Shown here one piece after another: positions 44,721 through 44,725 of a DNA stretch of 44,725 nt. The stretch's first letter is position 1. Each line of letters begins with the position of its first letter. The DNA lies in NCBI RefSeq assembly GCF_902706185.1, contig NZ_CACSJM010000032.1, positions 1 to 44,725 of the forward strand, given 5' to 3'. Both the position numbers and the translations under genes were made by a program. This stretch comes from Roseomonas sp. 18066. GTDB lineage: Bacteria > Pseudomonadota > Alphaproteobacteria > Acetobacterales > Acetobacteraceae. Under the pieces are notes generated by a model. That model did no database searches, was not told the origin of the DNA, and saw only the letters and a program-made list of their open reading frames with translations.

Positions 44721-44725
44721 ATGCC
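44721..44725 (+). CDS. Start of the next gene (partial)
   Basis: An ATG at 44721 follows iolC by 17 bases with GGGAGA about 8 bases upstream, so a downstream cistron of the iol operon probably begins here. Only the start is visible; other iol genes such as iolD, iolE or iolB are likely, by operon convention alone. Confidence 0.4.

Overview
The window is about 70% GC, densely packed with genes and free of IS elements, tRNAs, rRNAs and CRISPR. Several features point to an alphaproteobacterium of the Acetobacteraceae (Roseomonas-like): the abundance of Bug/TctC-type periplasmic binding proteins, twin-arginine signal peptides on ABC binding proteins, a fused iolC-DUF2090 gene, FCD-type GntR control, and G-rich intergenic hairpins. 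This taxonomic call is inference from gene content; no marker gene is present.

Layout. (1) 1-8480: the start of an exported protein and a P1/DmpA-type self-processing peptidase on the minus strand. Divergent from them is a plus-strand operon with a complete polyamine-class ABC importer (permease, ATPase, binding protein, permease), a metal-dependent amidohydrolase, a G3E/CobW GTPase and a small membrane protein, closed by a strong intrinsic terminator. (2) 8480-12068: a minus-strand operon with ATGA junctions (3-hydroxyisobutyrate dehydrogenase family, Bug binding protein, enoyl-CoA hydratase) plus two small unknown genes. (3) 12202-16751: a cupin gene, a GntR/FCD regulator, and a divergent operon of HpcH/HpaI aldolase, FAD-linked 2-hydroxyacid dehydrogenase and Bug protein. 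The same 15/16-bp motif precedes the cupin gene and the aldolase operon. (4) 16748-26604: kdpFABCDE on the minus strand, led by an unnamed 27-codon membrane ORF and followed in the same direction by a FIST sensor and a GGDEF diguanylate cyclase. (5) 26708-30078: a DUF4403 protein, then a MarR regulator and an MFS transporter, each preceded by the same palindrome in opposite orientation. (6) 30265-37708: glgC, glgA, glgP and a transketolase. (7) 37780-41750: a second ABC importer of the Fe3+/polyamine/sugar-phosphate class. (8) 41803-end: an RpiR/SIS regulator, an operator-promoter region, iolC-DUF2090 and the first bases of the next gene.

How the parts work together. Regions 6-8 handle sugar phosphates: glycogen synthesis and phosphorolysis, transketolase, and inositol breakdown. 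The promoters of tkt and iolC share one layout: a GGAA-N6-TTCC site, TTGACC, a 17-bp spacer and TTCCAT. That matches the site known for the RpiR-type inositol repressor IolR, so one regulator may tie transketolase, the ABC importer and inositol catabolism together. Region 1 looks like a self-contained module that imports a cationic or amide substrate, hydrolyses it with a metalloenzyme and supplies the metal through a dedicated GTPase. Region 4 couples potassium limitation to a possible cyclic-di-GMP output. These couplings are inferences from order, overlaps and shared sites. The genes themselves are mostly recognisable families.
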